Below are positions 25,690 through 35,132 of a stretch of DNA of 64,000 nt, one piece after another; position 1 is the first letter of the stretch; each line of letters starts with the position of its first letter. Under the pieces are notes generated by a model, which saw only the letters and a list, made by a program, of their open reading frames with translations, was not told the DNA's origin and ran no database searches. This DNA comes from Bacteroidota bacterium. GTDB lineage: Bacteria; Bacteroidota; Bacteroidia; B-17B0; Aurantibacillaceae. The DNA lies in the NCBI GenBank assembly GCA_016711805.1, contig JADJSH010000005.1, positions 207,665-271,664 of the forward strand, given 5' to 3'. The position numbers and the translations under genes were made by a program.

Positions 25690-26343
25690 ATGACTAAGCT
25701 AAATCGTTTTGCAGCACTTTTTATTATTTCATTATCACTTAATGCATTTTCTCAAATAGGAACTGGCGGATTTAAAATTAGTGAAAATGGCGACCCATTG
25801 CCAAATGTGCTTTTGAACTTTGACGCTATTTTTGATAATACTAAAGTGGAGCTAACTTGGTCATCGGATACAGAAAACAACAATAACTTTTTTGTTGTCG
25901 AAAAATCTAAAGATGCGATGAATTTTGAAGCGTTAACTAGCATTAAAGGTTTCGGGAATCACAGCAATATCATGAGTTATTTTGATGTGGATTATACACC
26001 ATTTGAGGGTATCTCTTATTACCGTTTAACTCAAATTGACGATAAAGGAAGTGTGTTATCTTCTCGCTTAGTTTCTATTAACAATAAAATTTCAACTAAT
26101 AATTTATCCATGATTCAAAGCGCTGTATATGATAATCCAGCAAGTTTAATGGGTTCTGAAAACAAAGAAGTATTAGTGGTTTTAAGAAACGAAAAAGGCG
26201 AAGAGAGTTACTCTAAAGTTGTTATTGATGAAAAATTTAATGTGCTTTCTTCCGACAATACAACTAAGTTAGATAATGGTACTTATACTGTTGTTGCGTC
26301 TTCAGATAATAGATTATATAGTCAAAAGTTGGTGGTAAGATAA
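25690..26343 (+). CDS. Secreted protein with Bacteroidota fibronectin-like domain and degenerate sorting tail
   Basis: 217 residues. Signal peptide 1-21 (ending NAFSQ). Residues about 40-135 match the beta-sandwich that usually precedes sorting modules in large Bacteroidota proteins: VELTWSSDTENNNNFFVVEK, then SYYRLTQIDDKGSVLSSRLV. The last 75 residues end NGTYTVVASSDNRLYSQKLV, which resembles a type A sorting module although the usual YPNP is reduced to YDNP. Here the module stands alone instead of at the end of a large enzyme, so it may be a small T9SS cargo or a remnant. Confidence 0.75.
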   Translation: MTKLNRFAALFIISLSLNAFSQIGTGGFKISENGDPLPNVLLNFDAIFDNTKVELTWSSDTENNNNFFVVEKSKDAMNFEALTSIKGFGNHSNIMSYFDVDYTPFEGISYYRLTQIDDKGSVLSSRLVSINNKISTNNLSMIQSAVYDNPASLMGSENKEVLVVLRNEKGEESYSKVVIDEKFNVLSSDNTTKLDNGTYTVVASSDNRLYSQKLVVR

Positions 26344-26371
26344 AATGTTGATTTATTATATTAATAAATGG

Positions 26372-26476
26372 AACGCAGATAGCACAGATTGTTTATAATA
26401 AAAATGATTTGTTACTCTATTTTAATTATAAAAATATAATTCTTATTTTATCTTAACTATCATAATAATCAGCGTT
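26372..26476. repeat. Degenerate inverted repeat with AACGCAGAT / ATCAGCGTT ends
   Basis: AACGCAGAT (26372-26380) and ATCAGCGTT (26468-26476) are inverted repeats at 8 of 9 positions, with AATAAA-rich flanks also partly mirrored. The gap between two convergent genes holds nothing else. It looks like a decayed copy of a dispersed palindromic repeat. Confidence 0.4.
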
Positions 26477-26502
26477 TTATTATAAGAAACATATTAATGT
26501 TG

Positions 26503-27273
26503 TTAAAACAACCCTACATCAGTAGTCTTAACCCATCCTTCATTGCCATTCTCTAATTTAATATTAGTCCAATCTGGATTACTTTCTAATACACTTACTT
26601 TGGTGCCTTCGTGTAATTTAAATTTTGAATTTGAACTGTTAGCAGGCTCTTCATGAATTTTTGATTCACGGTTAAGGATAATCGCAAAATTGGTTACTTG
26701 CTTATCTTCAATGGCAGCGTATCCCATAACCATCGATAAAATAAAAACTACAAATGATATTCCGCTCAAGAAAAAACTAATGCGCTTTAATGCTATTTGA
26801 CTAGCAGTGAAAAATAAAAAGGCGAAAGCTAAGGCTCCAATCAAACTAAAAATGCTGAACCATGCCCAACCATTGGTGGATAAAGCATTTACTAATCCTG
26901 ATTTAATTGCAACTATAAAGAAATTTTCTTTACTTTCAATTTTGTCGACAGTTTTTTCGTTGGCAATTTTTAAATTCGTTTTTACATCTTTATTATTTGG
27001 CTGTAATTTATTGGCTAATTCATAATTATAAATCGCTTTTCCTAATTCGTTATTTTTAAAATAAGCATTCCCTAAATTGTAATATAATTTATAAGAGGTT
27101 AATCCTTCTTTTAAAATAGTTTCGTATGCGAGAATAGCTTCTTTATATTTTTTTACTTCATAAGCTTTTTCAGCTGGGGACTCCGCTTTAATTTCTAAAT
27201 CTCTATTAGCAAAAGAAAACATTGAAGCAAATAGCAGTACATTAAAAAGTAATATGTATTTCATTTGTTTCAT
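26503..27273 (-). CDS. batE: BatE: TPR and SH3-domain membrane protein
   Basis: 256 residues, the last gene of the moxR-bat operon. Signal peptide (about 1-22), TPR repeats at about 30-110 (YNLGNAYFKNNELGKAIYNY), two membrane helices at about 133-155 and 165-190, then a bacterial SH3 domain at the C-terminus (HEGTKVSVLESNPDWTNIKL, ENGNEGWV). This layout is that of BatE. The operon is linked to oxidative stress or aerotolerance in Bacteroides and to envelope maintenance in others. The start codon overlaps the batD stop by one base. Confidence 0.88.
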   Translation of the reverse strand: MKQMKYILLFNVLLFASMFSFANRDLEIKAESPAEKAYEVKKYKEAILAYETILKEGLTSYKLYYNLGNAYFKNNELGKAIYNYELANKLQPNNKDVKTNLKIANEKTVDKIESKENFFIVAIKSGLVNALSTNGWAWFSIFSLIGALAFAFLFFTASQIALKRISFFLSGISFVVFILSMVMGYAAIEDKQVTNFAIILNRESKIHEEPANSSNSKFKLHEGTKVSVLESNPDWTNIKLENGNEGWVKTTDVGLF

Positions 27274-29096
27274 TATTTCTTAATTTGGTTTTCAATTTGA
27301 GAAATTAATTCAATCGTATCATTATATACTTTTTTCAAATCTCCTGTTACGGCACTTGGCGCATATTTAGCATATTCGCAGGTATTTAAAGTGTCAATGA
27401 CATTTTTAGTGGTTGAATCCGATACATTTCTGGATAATAACATTTCTGATATTTTTTCTTTAGATAAATCCACAATCGATAAAGCAAATTTATCCCCAAT
27501 GTATTTATTTAAGGCATTTAATACTTCTGTAAAAAACGCTTCTTTGTTGTTTGCCGACATATATTTTTCGGCAATCACTAATTGTTTCTTAGCTATTTTA
27601 GCTGCTTTACGTTCTTTAACGGCTATAATATTGCTATTGGCTTTAATATGTTGCCTCACTAAAAATAAGCCTACAAAAAATAATAGAGTAGGGAATAGCA
27701 ATAATAGATAATGCATAGTTGAAGAGAAAAATTCTTCATCATGTTTTTTTAGACCTAAATCTCCTGTTTTGATATAACGAATATCATTTTCACTTTCGTC
27801 AACCCCATGTTTTTTTGGAGCTATAATTTGTGCGCTGCCAGGGTCGCCTTCTAAAACTGTTAAATGTATATCGGGCGACGGGATAGAAACGTATTGTTTT
27901 TTATCTGCATCAAAATAATTAAAGCCTAAATCATTTAACGTAAATTCTCCTTTTTCTCTTGGAATAATTAAATAACTATAGCTTATGTTTCCGCTAACTC
28001 CGCCATTTGTTTTAATGTTTTCACTTTCTTTTGGATCATACACTTCAAAGCTTTCAGGTAAATTTAGTTTTAATGGTTCAATCAATTTTATGTTACCTTT
28101 TCCACTAATGGTTATTTTTAAATTAATCGCTTCGTTTGCTTTTACTTTATTTTTATCAATTTCAGCCTTGTAGCCAAAATCTCCAACAGCGCCAGAAAAA
28201 TTTTGCGGTTTATTTTCAGTTGGTAAATCTTCTACATCTACTTTAACAGGTTTACTCTTTACTTTTACAGCAACATCTTCATAACCACCGGCTCCAAAAA
28301 ACTGTTCAAATATATTACGTGGTTGGCGTTTGGTTTGTCTTCTTACGATACAATCTAATTCAATAGCCTCAATACTTATGGTGCCTGCACGTTGCGGAAA
28401 CAAATATACTTTGCTGTATTCGGCTACATAGTACATCACGCCATTTACATTTTCTTGCTTTAAATTTATTTGTTGATTATTAACTTCTTGTTGCGACCAA
28501 AAACCATTGTATGGAGGGAATTTCACATTTTGAAAACCTCTTAAATCAACTCTAGAATATACTTTTTGAGTTAAAGTTAATTGTTCTCCTAAGTAGCATT
28601 TAGTTTTGCTTAAAAAGGTTCTTACAAATAAGTCATCATTACTGATTTCGCTTGCGTATTGATTTTTTTCTTTTCCCTGAGGTTGTTGTGCCTGTGCGTT
28701 TTGATTTCCTTGTTGCTGTTGTTGCTGAGCTCCTTTCGTCACTTCAATCACAATAGGTTTTGTCTCTAACTTTTGGTTTCCCGACATCACACTGGCAGCA
28801 CCAATGGTAAAACGACCTTCTTTTTTTGCAGCAATAAATAAGGATAAGGTTGTAGATTGAGAAATGGTACCATTTACCATGCTCATACTCTGACTTTGAT
28901 TAGGCCCTGAATAAATATCAAAATCATTAAAGGCTGGATACACTAAATTACTACCACTGCCATTTAAGGTAAATGCTACTTGAAACACTTCGCCAACTGC
29001 TACTTTGTTTTTGCTCACCTGCGCAATAAAGCTAGGCGTTTGACCCATAGCCCAACTGCTAATGAATAAAAAGAATATGTATAATTTATTTTTCAA
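27273..29096 (-). CDS. batD: BatD: oxygen-tolerance family membrane protein
   Basis: 607 residues, of the usual BatD length. Signal peptide at 1-18 (ending WAMGQ); then repeated beta-sandwich domains (VAVGEVFQVAFTLNGSG, LGEQLTLTQKVYSRVDLRGF, NKVKANEAINLKITISGKGN), with a Gln-rich linker near 128-143; a single membrane helix at about 460-480 and a cytosolic coiled-coil tail. The large part is periplasmic and the family name refers to BatD of the Bacteroides aerotolerance operon. It overlaps batE and lies 46 bases after batC. Confidence 0.9.
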   Translation of the reverse strand: MKNKLYIFFLFISSWAMGQTPSFIAQVSKNKVAVGEVFQVAFTLNGSGSNLVYPAFNDFDIYSGPNQSQSMSMVNGTISQSTTLSLFIAAKKEGRFTIGAASVMSGNQKLETKPIVIEVTKGAQQQQQQGNQNAQAQQPQGKEKNQYASEISNDDLFVRTFLSKTKCYLGEQLTLTQKVYSRVDLRGFQNVKFPPYNGFWSQQEVNNQQINLKQENVNGVMYYVAEYSKVYLFPQRAGTISIEAIELDCIVRRQTKRQPRNIFEQFFGAGGYEDVAVKVKSKPVKVDVEDLPTENKPQNFSGAVGDFGYKAEIDKNKVKANEAINLKITISGKGNIKLIEPLKLNLPESFEVYDPKESENIKTNGGVSGNISYSYLIIPREKGEFTLNDLGFNYFDADKKQYVSIPSPDIHLTVLEGDPGSAQIIAPKKHGVDESENDIRYIKTGDLGLKKHDEEFFSSTMHYLLLLFPTLLFFVGLFLVRQHIKANSNIIAVKERKAAKIAKKQLVIAEKYMSANNKEAFFTEVLNALNKYIGDKFALSIVDLSKEKISEMLLSRNVSDSTTKNVIDTLNTCEYAKYAPSAVTGDLKKVYNDTIELISQIENQIKK

Positions 29097-29142
29097 TGTT
29101 TATTTCACTTATAACTCATCACCCAAAACTTATAACTATTCC

Positions 29143-29910
29143 TTACCAGTCTTTTTCCACTTTTACTTTCTGCCCTGGATCTCCTTTTTTCTTTCTTAAT
29201 GACTGCATTTTCTTTTCGTCATTTTTTAAAGCATTCAGCATTTTTTCAGCTTGTTCTTTACTCATTTGAGGTTGAGGCGCTTGTTGATCTTTGTTGTTTG
29301 GATTTTTAATATCCTCTTTATCCTTTTCGCCTTGATCTTTCTTCTCGTCCTTCTTATCTTTCTTTTCGTCTTTTTTATCTTTATCGTTTTTCTTTTGTTG
29401 ATCTTGTTGTTTTTTTAACTCACGCTGAGCATAAGCTAAGTTGTAACGCGTATCTTCATCTTTGGGATTTAATTTTAAGGCTTTCTTATATCCTAAAACA
29501 GCATCTTCGTAACTCTTTTGCATCAATTTCGCATTCCCGTAATTATGCCATGCCTTTTGAATCGTATCTGGATTTGAAACAGATTTAGCAACCACATCAA
29601 ATTGTTCTGCTGCTTGTTCGTATATTAAATTAGCTGCCGAATCTGCCGTCATTCGTTTGTTCGGTGGCTGCATTTTGCCAGTTCTCACTAAATCAGCTAT
29701 TTTATAATACGCATCTCCTAAGTTAAAATTAGCTTTATAATAATCTTGTTTTTCTTTTAGTGATCTTTTATAAGAGTTTGCTGCTTCTGTATGTTTACCA
29801 ACGCTATAAGATTCGTTTCCATTACGCAATGCTTTTTTTTCATCCTGAGCAATACTCATGGAAGTCAATATTGACAGGGTAATGGTAATATATATGCTAT
29901 GCTTCTGCAT
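29143..29910 (-). CDS. batC: BatC: TPR protein with charged C-terminal tail
   Basis: 255 residues. Signal peptide 1-21 (ending SMSIAQ), TPR repeats at about 25-165 (NFNLGDAYYKIADL, HNYGNAKLMQKSYEDAVLGY, YNLAYAQRELKKQQ) and then a low-complexity Lys/Asp/Glu/Gln-rich tail (about 165-255) typical of BatC. The protein should lie in the periplasm. Its start overlaps the end of batB by 14 bases, a sign of tight coupling. Confidence 0.85.
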   Translation of the reverse strand: MQKHSIYITITLSILTSMSIAQDEKKALRNGNESYSVGKHTEAANSYKRSLKEKQDYYKANFNLGDAYYKIADLVRTGKMQPPNKRMTADSAANLIYEQAAEQFDVVAKSVSNPDTIQKAWHNYGNAKLMQKSYEDAVLGYKKALKLNPKDEDTRYNLAYAQRELKKQQDQQKKNDKDKKDEKKDKKDEKKDQGEKDKEDIKNPNNKDQQAPQPQMSKEQAEKMLNALKNDEKKMQSLRKKKGDPGQKVKVEKDW

Positions 29911-30946
29911 GATTAAATAAATTCAGTTTTTTCCACAATTTGCTAATGCGTTCAGATAAGAAAGATTCAAAAACTAAAAACAATAAGGCAGCACCTAAAA
30001 ACCACTGAAACTGATCTTCGTAATCAGAATACATTTTACTTTCTAATTGTTTTTTATCTAACTCCGCAATTTTATCTAAGATGTTATCTAAACCAATATC
30101 AGAGCTACTTGCTTGCACATAAACACCATTACTAGCAGAAGAAATATCTTGTAATATTTTTGAATCTAATTTCGTAACAACGGTATTTCCAGCATTATCT
30201 TTTTTATAACCACTCACTACACCATCGATGATATTAGGAATAGGAACACCTGATTCTGAACCAACACCTATAGTATGAATGACAATGTTTTTCTTAGCCG
30301 CTTCTTCAGCTGCATCCACTGCACTTGCTTGAGCTTCTTCATTATTTTCTCCGTCGGTAATAACAACGATGGCTTTATTTTTACCCTCATCTTTACCGAA
30401 ACTTTCAACGGCTTTGTTAATGGCATCAGCTATGTTTGTTCCTTGCACGGGAACAATTTTCGTATTAATACTTTCTAAAAATAACTTGGCCGTTCCGTAA
30501 TCAGTTGTAATTGGCAATTGAACATAAGCTTCGCCTGCAAATACAATAATACCTAGTCTATCGCCTTGCAGTTTATTAATCATGTTTTCGAGTGCAATTT
30601 TGGCTCTCTCTAAACGATTAGGTGATAAGTCTTGCGCCAACATACTATTCGACACATCTAAACAAACCATAATGTCGGCGCCTTCGCGTTTCACATCTTT
30701 CATTTTTGAGCCTGTTTGTAAATTGCAAATCCCTAAAATTAAAAATGATAGTCCAATTAAGAATAAAATAAACTTAGTCGTTTTTTTTGCTTTAGAAACT
30801 TCTGGAGCTAATTGATAAATCAAATTTAAATCTCCCAATTTTTTCATGTTCTTTTTAGCACGATAGATATACCAAATATAAATAGCGATGCAAACAGGGA
30901 TAGCTGCAAAGGCATAAAAGAATATTGGGTTTTCGAACTTAAACAT
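29897..30946 (-). CDS. batB: BatB: VWA-domain membrane protein
   Basis: 349 residues. Two N-terminal membrane helices (about 10-28 and 58-76), then a von Willebrand factor A domain at about 90-290 with the MIDAS motif CLDVSNSMLAQDL (DxSxS) and the later VVITDGENNEE, and a C-terminal helix at about 310-330. A GSESGVPIPN loop and GAYVQAS-like region are found in BatA/BatB paralogues. It most likely works with BatA as a metal-dependent protein-interaction module in the inner membrane. Overlaps batA by one base. Confidence 0.9.
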   Translation of the reverse strand: MFKFENPIFFYAFAAIPVCIAIYIWYIYRAKKNMKKLGDLNLIYQLAPEVSKAKKTTKFILFLIGLSFLILGICNLQTGSKMKDVKREGADIMVCLDVSNSMLAQDLSPNRLERAKIALENMINKLQGDRLGIIVFAGEAYVQLPITTDYGTAKLFLESINTKIVPVQGTNIADAINKAVESFGKDEGKNKAIVVITDGENNEEAQASAVDAAEEAAKKNIVIHTIGVGSESGVPIPNIIDGVVSGYKKDNAGNTVVTKLDSKILQDISSASNGVYVQASSSDIGLDNILDKIAELDKKQLESKMYSDYEDQFQWFLGAALLFLVFESFLSERISKLWKKLNLFNHAEA

Positions 30947-31956
30947 TATGGTATAGCTTTAAATACAAATCGTTTCAATAAAAACTCTAGTAACAAACAA
31001 ATTAAGGCGCCAATAGCTAACGGCAAAAAGTGTTCGGCTTTATTGGTAAAGCTTTGCTCACTAATAATTGTTTTTTCTAATAGATCAATTTCTTTGTAGG
31101 TTTTTTCTAAACTCTCTCTATCGGTTGCTCTAAAATATTTTCCGCCTGTCATTTTTGTAATTTCAGTCATGGTAGCATCATCAATATCAACATCCACATA
31201 ATCATATTCCATTTCTCCGTTAGGATATAAAGCCACAGGTTGTAATGCTTTTCCTTTGCTGCCGACTCCTATACAATAAACTCTTACGCCAAATGTTTTA
31301 GCAATTTCGGCAGCCGTTAATGGTGCAATTTCGCCCACATTATTTACACCATCCGAAATCAAAATCACTACTTTACTTTTTGCTTTACTATCTTTTACAC
31401 GAGCTACGCCGCCTGCTAAACCTAAACCAATGGCAGTTCCTTGATCAAGCATACCCGCCTTAATATCACCAAACATGTTTTTAATAATTTTATGATCGGT
31501 GGTTAATGGACATTGCGTGAAAGCCTCTCCTCCAAAAACGACTAAGCCTATTTTATCATTAGGGCGTGCATCAATAAAATCAGCTAGCACCTCTTTAGCT
31601 ACTGCTAATCGGTTTGGTTTAAAATCTTTCGCGAGCATGGATAAGGAAACGTCTAAACTTACGACAATGTCAATTCCTTCGGTTTTAGTGTCCTTCCAAC
31701 TGCTACGAGATTGAGGACGAGCAATGGCAAGAATTAATAATGAATAGCAAATTAATCTCAATAAAAATAATACGTGACGCAATTTTGCCTTTAAGGAAGA
31801 TTTGATTCCAGTGAATAAATTAAAAGAAGAATAGTTAATTTCCCCTTCATACGTTTTTAATTTATAGATATACCAAATAATCATCAATGGAATGATGATA
31901 AATAACCAAAACCAATGCTTTTCGGCAAACTGTATGTCTTTAAAATAATTAAGCAC
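30946..31956 (-). CDS. batA: BatA: VWA-domain membrane protein
   Basis: 336 residues with the same layout as BatB: two N-terminal helices (about 15-30 and 60-80), a VWA domain at about 90-290 with MIDAS motif SLDVSLSMLAKDFKPNRL and ILISDGVNNVGE, and a C-terminal helix near 312-330. It is paralogous to its downstream neighbour; order and the presence of the DUF58 and MoxR genes upstream identify it as BatA. MoxR ATPases are thought to act as chaperones for VWA proteins of this kind. Confidence 0.9.
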   Translation of the reverse strand: MLNYFKDIQFAEKHWFWLFIIIPLMIIWYIYKLKTYEGEINYSSFNLFTGIKSSLKAKLRHVLFLLRLICYSLLILAIARPQSRSSWKDTKTEGIDIVVSLDVSLSMLAKDFKPNRLAVAKEVLADFIDARPNDKIGLVVFGGEAFTQCPLTTDHKIIKNMFGDIKAGMLDQGTAIGLGLAGGVARVKDSKAKSKVVILISDGVNNVGEIAPLTAAEIAKTFGVRVYCIGVGSKGKALQPVALYPNGEMEYDYVDVDIDDATMTEITKMTGGKYFRATDRESLEKTYKEIDLLEKTIISEQSFTNKAEHFLPLAIGALICLLLEFLLKRFVFKAIP

Positions 31957-32932
31957 CTGTTGGTTCGTTGTTAATTGGTTTCACTTCTTCTTCACGCATA
32001 GTGCCTTTCACAAAATCAAAGGCATTATTTAAGGTTAAAGTATGTTCTGCTTCAATAGGAATTTGTTTTGCAAACTTCACAAAATCCGATAAGGTTAATA
32101 TTTGATTTAATTTTGATTTGCTTTCAGAGTCAACTACTTGTGATTTGAATATTTTTATAATCTCATCAGATGTTAATTCTAAAGCGTTGATGTTGAAACG
32201 CTCTTCAATATATAAACGAACAGTATCAGCAATAGATGAATAATACTCTTTGGTTTTATTATCTTTCCAAATAGCATCTTCTTTAATTTTTTCTAAAGTT
32301 TCTAAGGCTGTAACATGAGCCGGAATTTTTGGTTTCTCGACAATAATTTCCTCAGGTTTCTTTTTGTTTAATTTTTTGATGAGAATAATTAGTAGAATGA
32401 TAGCTGCTAAAAGTGCTAGTCCGATATAAATTTCTGGTAAATACCATTTCCAATCAAATGGTTCATCGTACGGTGGTTTAATATCTTTTATTTTTGCAAT
32501 TGAAGTATCTGTAGCAACTGTATTTACTTTTAAATAAAGAGGTTCTGTTAATAAAGGATTGGCAGTATCTTTATTTAAAATAAATTTAAATGGAGCAATG
32601 TAGTAAACACCCGTATCAAAAGAGGTAACCGTTAGTTGTATATGTTGCTGAATGATATTTGGTTTATTTTTATTTGGAATAGTGGTGTCAATCTGTGTAA
32701 CATTAACCACTTCTAATCCTTTTTTTATGGTATCTTCAATTAAAGGCCAAAGGACATCCATACTTTTTTGAGTAGAGGCATCGTAGTTTAAATATAAATC
32801 TAATTTGGTTTGCGCACCAATTCTTATAGAATTAGAATCTAACACCGCATGAACTTCAGTTGGTGTTTGCGCATTAACTGTCAGTCCTGTTAAAACAGTA
32901 AAAAGAATAAATATGTATTTTTTAATTCCCAT
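31949..32932 (-). CDS. DUF4381-like membrane protein of the bat operon
   Basis: 327 residues. Signal peptide at 1-21 (ending TVNAQ), a periplasmic beta-sandwich at about 25-150, one strong membrane helix at about 168-188 (IYIGLALLAAIILLIILIKK), and a cytosolic helical domain with YSSIADTVRLYIEERFNINA, as seen in the protein usually placed between DUF58 and BatA. It fits the DUF4381 type by position and layout. It overlaps batA by eight bases. Confidence 0.75.
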   Translation of the reverse strand: MGIKKYIFILFTVLTGLTVNAQTPTEVHAVLDSNSIRIGAQTKLDLYLNYDASTQKSMDVLWPLIEDTIKKGLEVVNVTQIDTTIPNKNKPNIIQQHIQLTVTSFDTGVYYIAPFKFILNKDTANPLLTEPLYLKVNTVATDTSIAKIKDIKPPYDEPFDWKWYLPEIYIGLALLAAIILLIILIKKLNKKKPEEIIVEKPKIPAHVTALETLEKIKEDAIWKDNKTKEYYSSIADTVRLYIEERFNINALELTSDEIIKIFKSQVVDSESKSKLNQILTLSDFVKFAKQIPIEAEHTLTLNNAFDFVKGTMREEEVKPINNEPTGA

Positions 32933-32940
32933 AAAATCTA

Positions 32941-33807
32941 TTATCGTTTTTTAAACAGAGTCATCAAAGGTTTGATATATCCTTCGTGCGTATTAATCGT
33001 TGTAAAATCAACACCACTTTTAGTAAAAACATCTTTTATTTGAGCTTCAAATTTTAAATGATTGACTTCCATTTTCTTTTGAAATGATTTGTCACTTGTA
33101 TCCACCCACATTACTTTTCCTGTTTCGTTATCTTTTAATTTTATTAAGCCAACATCTGGTAATTTGTTTTCATGGATATCATTAATCCGTAACGCTACTA
33201 AATCATGTTTACGGTTAGCGATTTTCATTGCATCTGAATAAGAATTTGAATCTCTGAAATCGGAAATCAAAAACGTGATACTTTTCTTTTTAATGATATT
33301 GGTTAAGTATTTTAAAGCTAATTCAATATTGGTTCCCTTGTTAGTAGGCTCAATATTGATGAGCTCTCTAATAATTCTTAAGATATGAGACTTTCCTTTT
33401 TTTGGTGGAATAAATTTTTCGATTTTATCACTAAAAAAAATGACTCCAATTTTATCATTGTTTTGTGAAGCAGAGAAAGCAATCACCGCACATAATTCAG
33501 TAATTAAATCTTGCTTGAATTGTTTTTGAGTTCCAAACTGTCCGCTGGCGCTAACGTCCACTAAAATCATTACGTTTAATTCACGCTCTTCTTCAAATAC
33601 TTTTACATAAGGCGTTCTTAAACGAGTAGTTACGTTCCAATCAATCGTTCTCACATCATCGCCAGGTGTGTATTCACGCACTTCGCTAAAAGCCATACCA
33701 CGACCTTTAAACGCAGAGTGGTATTCACCAGAAAATATCTGGTTACTCAAACCCTTTGTTTTGATTTCGATTTTACGTACTTTTTTTAGTAATTCTGCCG
33801 TTTCCAC
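32941..33807 (-). CDS. DUF58 domain protein of the moxR-bat operon
   Basis: 288 residues, soluble, with no signal peptide. DUF58 signatures are clear: SGEYHSAFKGRGMAFSEVRE and YTPGDDVRTIDWNVTTR at about 48-66, followed by a VWA-like segment beginning MILVDVSASGQFG (a DxSxS MIDAS motif) and later FLISDFRDSN. DUF58 proteins are usual companions of MoxR ATPases. The gene lies eight bases before the DUF4381-like gene and 86 bases after moxR; a hairpin at 33848-33872 sits in that gap. Confidence 0.9.
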   Translation of the reverse strand: METAELLKKVRKIEIKTKGLSNQIFSGEYHSAFKGRGMAFSEVREYTPGDDVRTIDWNVTTRLRTPYVKVFEEERELNVMILVDVSASGQFGTQKQFKQDLITELCAVIAFSASQNNDKIGVIFFSDKIEKFIPPKKGKSHILRIIRELINIEPTNKGTNIELALKYLTNIIKKKSITFLISDFRDSNSYSDAMKIANRKHDLVALRINDIHENKLPDVGLIKLKDNETGKVMWVDTSDKSFQKKMEVNHLKFEAQIKDVFTKSGVDFTTINTHEGYIKPLMTLFKKR

Positions 33808-33847
33808 AATTATGTTTATTGTTTAGTTGTTTTAATGTTTTTTGAAA

Positions 33848-33872
33848 GATGTTTGGTTTAACCTTAAACATC
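33848..33872 (-). promoter_or_regulatory. Hairpin between moxR and the DUF58 gene
   Basis: GATGTTT (33848-33854) and AAACATC (33866-33872) form a 7-base stem, with a nested GGTT/AACC inside. No strong T run follows on the minus strand, so it is not a clear terminator; it could be a partial terminator or an RNA-processing site. Confidence 0.35.
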
Positions 33873-33893
33873 AAACAATAAAACCTAAAACAG

Positions 33894-34886
33894 TTATGGT
33901 ACTTCAACAGCGTTTAACAACTCGTTAATGATATGTTCGGTTGTGATATTCTCTGCTTCTGCTTCGTAAGTTAAACCAATACGGTGACGCATTACATCCA
34001 AACTAACCGCGCGAACATCTTCAGGAATAACATAACCTCTGCGTTTGATAAAGGCATAAGCTTTAGCAGCTAATGCCAAGTTGATACTTGCACGTGGAGA
34101 ACCACCATAAGAAATTAACGGAGCAAATTTGTCTAGTTTATATTCTTTAGGGAAACGAGTTGCAAAAACAATGTCCACAATGTAACGCTCAATTTTCTCG
34201 TCCATGTAAACATCTTTCACAACGTTTCTAGCATTTAAAATATCTTCAGGTTTTAAAACAATATTTGCTTTTGGCATTCCTTGGCGAGAAATGTTTGCGG
34301 CAATTACTTTGCGCTCATCTTCGCGAGTTGGATAAGTAATCACTACTTTTAACATAAAACGATCCATTTGTGCTTCTGGCAAAGGATAGGTTCCCTCTTG
34401 TTCCACAGGATTTTGTGTTGCTAAAACTAAAAATGGATTTGGTAGCTTAAAGGTTTCATCACCAATAGTAACTTGTTTTTCTTGCATGGCCTCTAGTAAA
34501 GCCGATTGAACCTTTGCCGGAGCACGGTTAATCTCATCAGCCAACACAAAGTTTGCGAAAATTGGACCTTTACGGATTGAGAATTGTTCTTGCTTTTGAT
34601 TGTAAATCATGGTACCAATCAAATCGGCTGGTAACAAATCTGGGGTAAATTGAATACGACTGAATTTAGCATCAATACAAGTTGCTAAAGTATTAATGGC
34701 TAATGTTTTTGCCAATCCTGGAACACCTTCTAATAAAATGTGACCGTTACTTAATAAGCCAATTAACAAACGTTCAACCATGTGTTTTTGACCCACAATT
34801 ACTTTGTCCATTTCAGATGTTAAAATATCTACAAATGCACTTTCACGCTGAATGCGCTCATTCAATTCTCTAATATCTACTACCAT
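33894..34886 (-). CDS. MoxR-family AAA+ ATPase
   Basis: 330 residues from the ATG at 34886 (MVVDIRELNERIQRE). An ORF extends 40 codons upstream, but a -7 element at 34913-34920 and the usual MoxR N-terminus argue for this start. Motifs: Walker A GVPGLAKTL at about 53-61, Walker B LADEINRAPAKVQSALLEAM, sensor-type LATQNPVEQEGTYPLPEAQ, arginine finger region MDRFMLK and sensor 2 SYGGSPRASINL. MoxR ATPases remodel or activate VWA and DUF58 partner proteins; here it is the first gene of the bat operon. Confidence 0.92.
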   Translation of the reverse strand: MVVDIRELNERIQRESAFVDILTSEMDKVIVGQKHMVERLLIGLLSNGHILLEGVPGLAKTLAINTLATCIDAKFSRIQFTPDLLPADLIGTMIYNQKQEQFSIRKGPIFANFVLADEINRAPAKVQSALLEAMQEKQVTIGDETFKLPNPFLVLATQNPVEQEGTYPLPEAQMDRFMLKVVITYPTREDERKVIAANISRQGMPKANIVLKPEDILNARNVVKDVYMDEKIERYIVDIVFATRFPKEYKLDKFAPLISYGGSPRASINLALAAKAYAFIKRRGYVIPEDVRAVSLDVMRHRIGLTYEAEAENITTEHIINELLNAVEVP

Positions 34887-34912
34887 AAGTGTTTTTTTTA
34901 TTACAAGCGTCA

Positions 34913-34920
34913 CAAAGTTA
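34913..34920 (-). promoter_or_regulatory. -7 element of the moxR-bat operon promoter
   Basis: TAACTTTG on the minus strand matches TAnnTTTG, 26 bases before the chosen moxR start. No convincing -33 element. Confidence 0.4.
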
Positions 34921-35132
34921 GCAATGGTAAGGGTTTCGGATATTTTTGGCTTGTTAAAATATGTTAATCTAAAAGCCAAAAAATCTTTAATTTTTAGTAT
35001 CGGCAATTATACCATCTATCGCTCAAACACCTCCACTTATAAGAAATATGCTGCCACTTATTCATTTGTTAAAAATTAATAAATTTTATGTTTAATTTTA
35101 TGTTTAATATCTACCATAAAAATCATTTGATA

